Positions 31,064 to 33,103 of a stretch of DNA of 33,103 nt are shown one piece after another. A program made the translations under genes and the position numbers. The DNA lies in NCBI GenBank assembly GCA_023422775.1, contig JAFAGM010000098.1, positions 1 through 33,103 of the forward strand. Direction: 5' to 3'. The notes under the pieces are model-generated. The model worked only from the letters and a program-made list of their open reading frames with translations, was not told the DNA's origin and made no database searches. Source of the DNA: Pseudomonadota bacterium (lineage in GTDB: Bacteria > Pseudomonadota > Alphaproteobacteria > Rhizobiales > Xanthobacteraceae). Position 1 is the first letter of the stretch. Each line of letters starts with the position of its first letter.

Positions 31064-32047
31064 TCAGCGCGCGACGATCAGGCCCTTGCTGGTCACGACC
31101 ACCCAGCGGCCATCCTGCTTGCGAATGGCATCGACGCGGCCGAGCCCGGGAACCGGATCGCCGGCAAACACTTCGTACAGGCCGCGGCGGCCTTCGATCA
31201 GCGCGCTGCCGTTGGCGACGTCGCGTAACACCCAGCCTTCGATAGTCGGCATTCGGGCGACTTCAGTCCTGGGCAGCACCGCGGGTGCCGGAGCGGCAGC
31301 GGCCTGCTGCGGCACCGAGCCTGTTACGTTCACGTCCCTTGCCTGGGCTTGAGTCGACATGGCGGAAGCCTGCGCGGTGCGGAGCTTGTCGACCGCTTCG
31401 CTGAGCCTGGCGAGTTTCGTGGCCGGCTCGGCTTGCGCCTTTTCGACCTTGTCGAGGCGGTCGCTGGTCTTGTTGAACTGGGTTGTGCCGGTCCTGGAGG
31501 TCTGTTCGAGGCTGGCCTTCAATGCGACAATGTCGGCATCGATCCGCGCCACCGCGATTTCGAGCGCGCTGTCCTTCGATGCCGAGGCGGAGTCCCCGGC
31601 CATCAGCTTCCCAACGCCCGTCGTTGCCAGTGCGCCGCCGAGCGCACCGGCCACCGTCGCCAGCGCCACCACCGCAGCCATCGCGCCCATCCGGCGTTTG
31701 CCGGACGATGCCTCTGCCGCAGCCTCAAGCTTCGCATCCATGCCGGCGCGATCGCCCGGCGACATGATCATTACCTTGCCGGGGAAGCGCGGCTCCGCCG
31801 TCTTCACGGCGTCGACCCTGGGCGCATCGACCTTCGGCGCCTCGTCCTTCGAGGTTTCCCTGGGGGCTTCGGCCTCGGCAGCTTCCATCCTGGGCGCGGA
31901 TGCTTCCTGCTCGGGCGAAATACGCGGTGCCTCGGCCTCGGCAGCGGCTGCTACCGGCCCGGCGGGCGCCGACACGTTCGAGGCGGCCGATCCGGTGCCA
32001 GGCGTTCCGGTTTCACCGTTGATGGGCTCGGACTGCTGATCGCTCAC
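31064..32047 (-). CDS. hypothetical single-span membrane protein with coiled coil and C-terminal globular domain
   Basis: Protein of 327 residues. I chose the GTG start at 32047 because GGAG lies 8 nt before it and the upstream in-frame ATG would add 39 residues of unlike composition. Layout: acidic, Ala/Glu/Pro-rich cytosolic stretch (1-115) with repeats of AEAEAPR; membrane span about 120-143 after GKRRMG; coiled coil about 160-230 with regular heptads (ARIDADIVALKASLEQ, TSDRLDKVEKAQ, ARLSEAVDKLRTAQ); Ala/Pro linker; compact C-terminal domain 265-327 (EGWVLRDVANGSALIEGRRG, VTSKGLIVAR), presumably periplasmic. The outline recalls envelope-spanning or scaffold proteins. No family is recognised. 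Confidence 0.7.
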   Translation of the reverse strand: MSDQQSEPINGETGTPGTGSAASNVSAPAGPVAAAAEAEAPRISPEQEASAPRMEAAEAEAPRETSKDEAPKVDAPRVDAVKTAEPRFPGKVMIMSPGDRAGMDAKLEAAAEASSGKRRMGAMAAVVALATVAGALGGALATTGVGKLMAGDSASASKDSALEIAVARIDADIVALKASLEQTSRTGTTQFNKTSDRLDKVEKAQAEPATKLARLSEAVDKLRTAQASAMSTQAQARDVNVTGSVPQQAAAAPAPAVLPRTEVARMPTIEGWVLRDVANGSALIEGRRGLYEVFAGDPVPGLGRVDAIRKQDGRWVVVTSKGLIVAR

Positions 32048-32287
32048 GTTGGATTCTCCAGAATTGATTGACCATTTGGTAACTTTCATAGCTTGCGAAA
32101 TCGTTACCGGCGGCGGCCTTACGGAAATTTTAGGAACTTGTCCGGGCCGGATTTTGGCTGGCACACGCGGACGTCCTGATCCCGTTCATCCATGCTGCCC
32201 TGCGGTATCCTGGCTTGTTCCATTTGCGCTGATCCATTTCCCGATTAACATGGACGCGCCGACCAGCCAGAAGGCAGGAGGTGCCCC

Positions 32288-32662
32288 ATGACCATCGAAA
32301 AATGCATCAACGAATTTGATGCAGATGACGTCATTTTTGAGGAAGGTTCGACCGGACGGGAACTGTTCGTCGTCCTCGACGGGCAGGTCGAGATCGCCAA
32401 GATGAACGGCGCCAGCAAGACCGTCATCGTCACCCTCGGCAAGGGCGAATTCTTCGGCGAGATGGCCGTGATCGACGGCTCGTCACGCTCGGCGACGGCG
32501 ATTGCCGCCGCGCCCCATACCCGCGTGATGCGGATCAATCACGCCCGCTTCGTCTATCTTGTCAGCCAGCAGCCGGCCTTTGCGCTGATGATCATGGACG
32601 CGCTCAGCAAGCGATTGCGGGCCTCGAACGCGGTCAACTTCAGAAACGTGGCCAACTCATGA
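32288..32662 (+). CDS. free-standing cyclic-nucleotide-binding domain protein
   Basis: Protein of 124 residues made almost entirely of one cNMP-binding beta-roll. The phosphate-binding cassette GEFFGEMAVIDGSSRSAT (53-70) keeps the glutamate (Glu58) and arginine (Arg67) that contact the ribose and phosphate of cAMP or cGMP, so ligand binding is likely. There is no helix-turn-helix, so it is not a CRP-type transcription factor; it probably regulates a partner protein. The Shine-Dalgarno AGGAGGT is near perfect. Its TGA overlaps the ATG of the next gene, making the MBL-fold protein the obvious partner. The 240-nt gap upstream holds GGTAAC/GTTACC (32078-32083, 32103-32108). Confidence 0.88.
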   Translation: MTIEKCINEFDADDVIFEEGSTGRELFVVLDGQVEIAKMNGASKTVIVTLGKGEFFGEMAVIDGSSRSATAIAAAPHTRVMRINHARFVYLVSQQPAFALMIMDALSKRLRASNAVNFRNVANS

Positions 32663-33103
32663 GCGACCGCAGGCCGAGCCCGTTCAAGACCCTGCTCGAC
32701 AGCGAAGTCTGCACGCTGATCGAGGCGGCCGAGGATGTCTACCAGATCCGTTTCAAGAACCGCGCAGCAAACGTCTATCTGGTGCGCGGCAGTTCGCGCA
32801 CCATCATGATCGATGTCGGGCTGTCGTCGAACTACCCGCATCTCCTGACCTGCCTCGACCACCTTCGCTGCCCGCTCGAAGAGATCAGCATGGTGGTGCT
32901 GAGCCATGAGCATCTCGACCATATCGGCGCGGCCTATCATTTCCATGGCCGCAGTTTCATCGCAGCCCACCGGCTCGCCGCCAACAAGATCATGCTGCGC
33001 GACGACTTCTCGATGCTGCGCAAGATGTTCAACGAGCCGAACGTGCCGATCAATGTCGATCTCTGGCTGGAGGAAGGCAACCTGATCGACCTCGGCAACT
33101 TCC
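32659..33103 (+). CDS. metallo-beta-lactamase-fold hydrolase, C-terminus beyond window edge
   Basis: First 148 residues of an MBL-fold protein. The metal motif is HEHLDH (His83, His85, Asp87, His88) in VVLSHEHLDHIGAA, following the typical VYLVRG and MIDVG strands. The rest, with the third metal ligand and any extra domain, is outside the window. Families with this motif include glyoxalase II, flavodiiron proteins, RNases and lactonases; the N-terminal part does not separate them. Translation is coupled to the cNMP-binding protein by a 4-nt overlap, so activity may be set by cyclic nucleotide through a complex. Confidence 0.88.
   Translation, partial: MSDRRPSPFKTLLDSEVCTLIEAAEDVYQIRFKNRAANVYLVRGSSRTIMIDVGLSSNYPHLLTCLDHLRCPLEEISMVVLSHEHLDHIGAAYHFHGRSFIAAHRLAANKIMLRDDFSMLRKMFNEPNVPINVDLWLEEGNLIDLGNF

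Overview
The window looks like chromosome from Bradyrhizobium or a close relative (Nitrobacteraceae, Alphaproteobacteria). The reasons are high GC, a putA of the short bifunctional type known from Bradyrhizobium, abundant acyl-CoA dehydrogenase and class III CoA-transferase genes, a rhizobial-type haem/iron-sulphur adenylate cyclase, and several families of short palindromic repeats of the kind scattered through these genomes. I see no tRNA, rRNA, transposase, integrase or CRISPR array.

Layout. 1-1004 (-): isovaleryl-CoA dehydrogenase, cut at the window edge. 1233-3860 (+): two tandem CYP153-type P450s behind a strong inverted repeat. 4080-5588 (+): orphan HerA-like ATPase. 5619-6344 (-): SDR. 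6567-7490 (-): LysR regulator, divergent from a catabolic set at 7618-12525 (+) of acyl-CoA dehydrogenase, CoA-transferase, HTD2/mesaconyl-C4-CoA hydratase-like enzyme and benzoylformate decarboxylase-like ThDP enzyme, with an exact T-N11-A box between. 12629-14186 (-): SDR and a haemolysin III/TrhA protein. 14368-16859 (+): ycjX-ycjF. 16884-20575 (-): small membrane protein, DapA-like aldolase, another membrane protein and a GT39-type glycosyltransferase. 20716-22458 (+): CyaC-like adenylate cyclase, followed by a consensus CRP-type site, a small secreted His-rich protein and a cold-shock protein. 23556-24215 (-): secreted protein with a probable transglutaminase-like Cys-His-Asp triad. 24460-27576 (+): putA. 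27675-28880 (+): CoA-transferase. 28906-32047 (-): a 54-residue membrane protein, a secreted CXXCH protein and a single-span membrane protein. 32288-33103 (+): a cyclic-nucleotide-binding protein translationally coupled to a metallo-beta-lactamase-fold protein, cut at the edge.

Three themes stand out. First, palindromic repeats enter genes: a 102-bp element lies in frame inside putA and adds 34 residues, a 94%-identical 104-bp copy is intergenic about 3.4 kb away, and a different repeat supplies the last residues and stop codon of the glycosyltransferase. Second, there is a cAMP theme: a redox-sensing type cyclase, a perfect TGTGA-N6-TCACA site 31 nt beyond its stop, and a free-standing cNMP-binding protein coupled to an MBL-fold enzyme. 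Third, the LysR-controlled set at 7.5-12.5 kb combines CoA activation, dehydrogenation, hydration and ThDP chemistry in an order I cannot assign to a described pathway.
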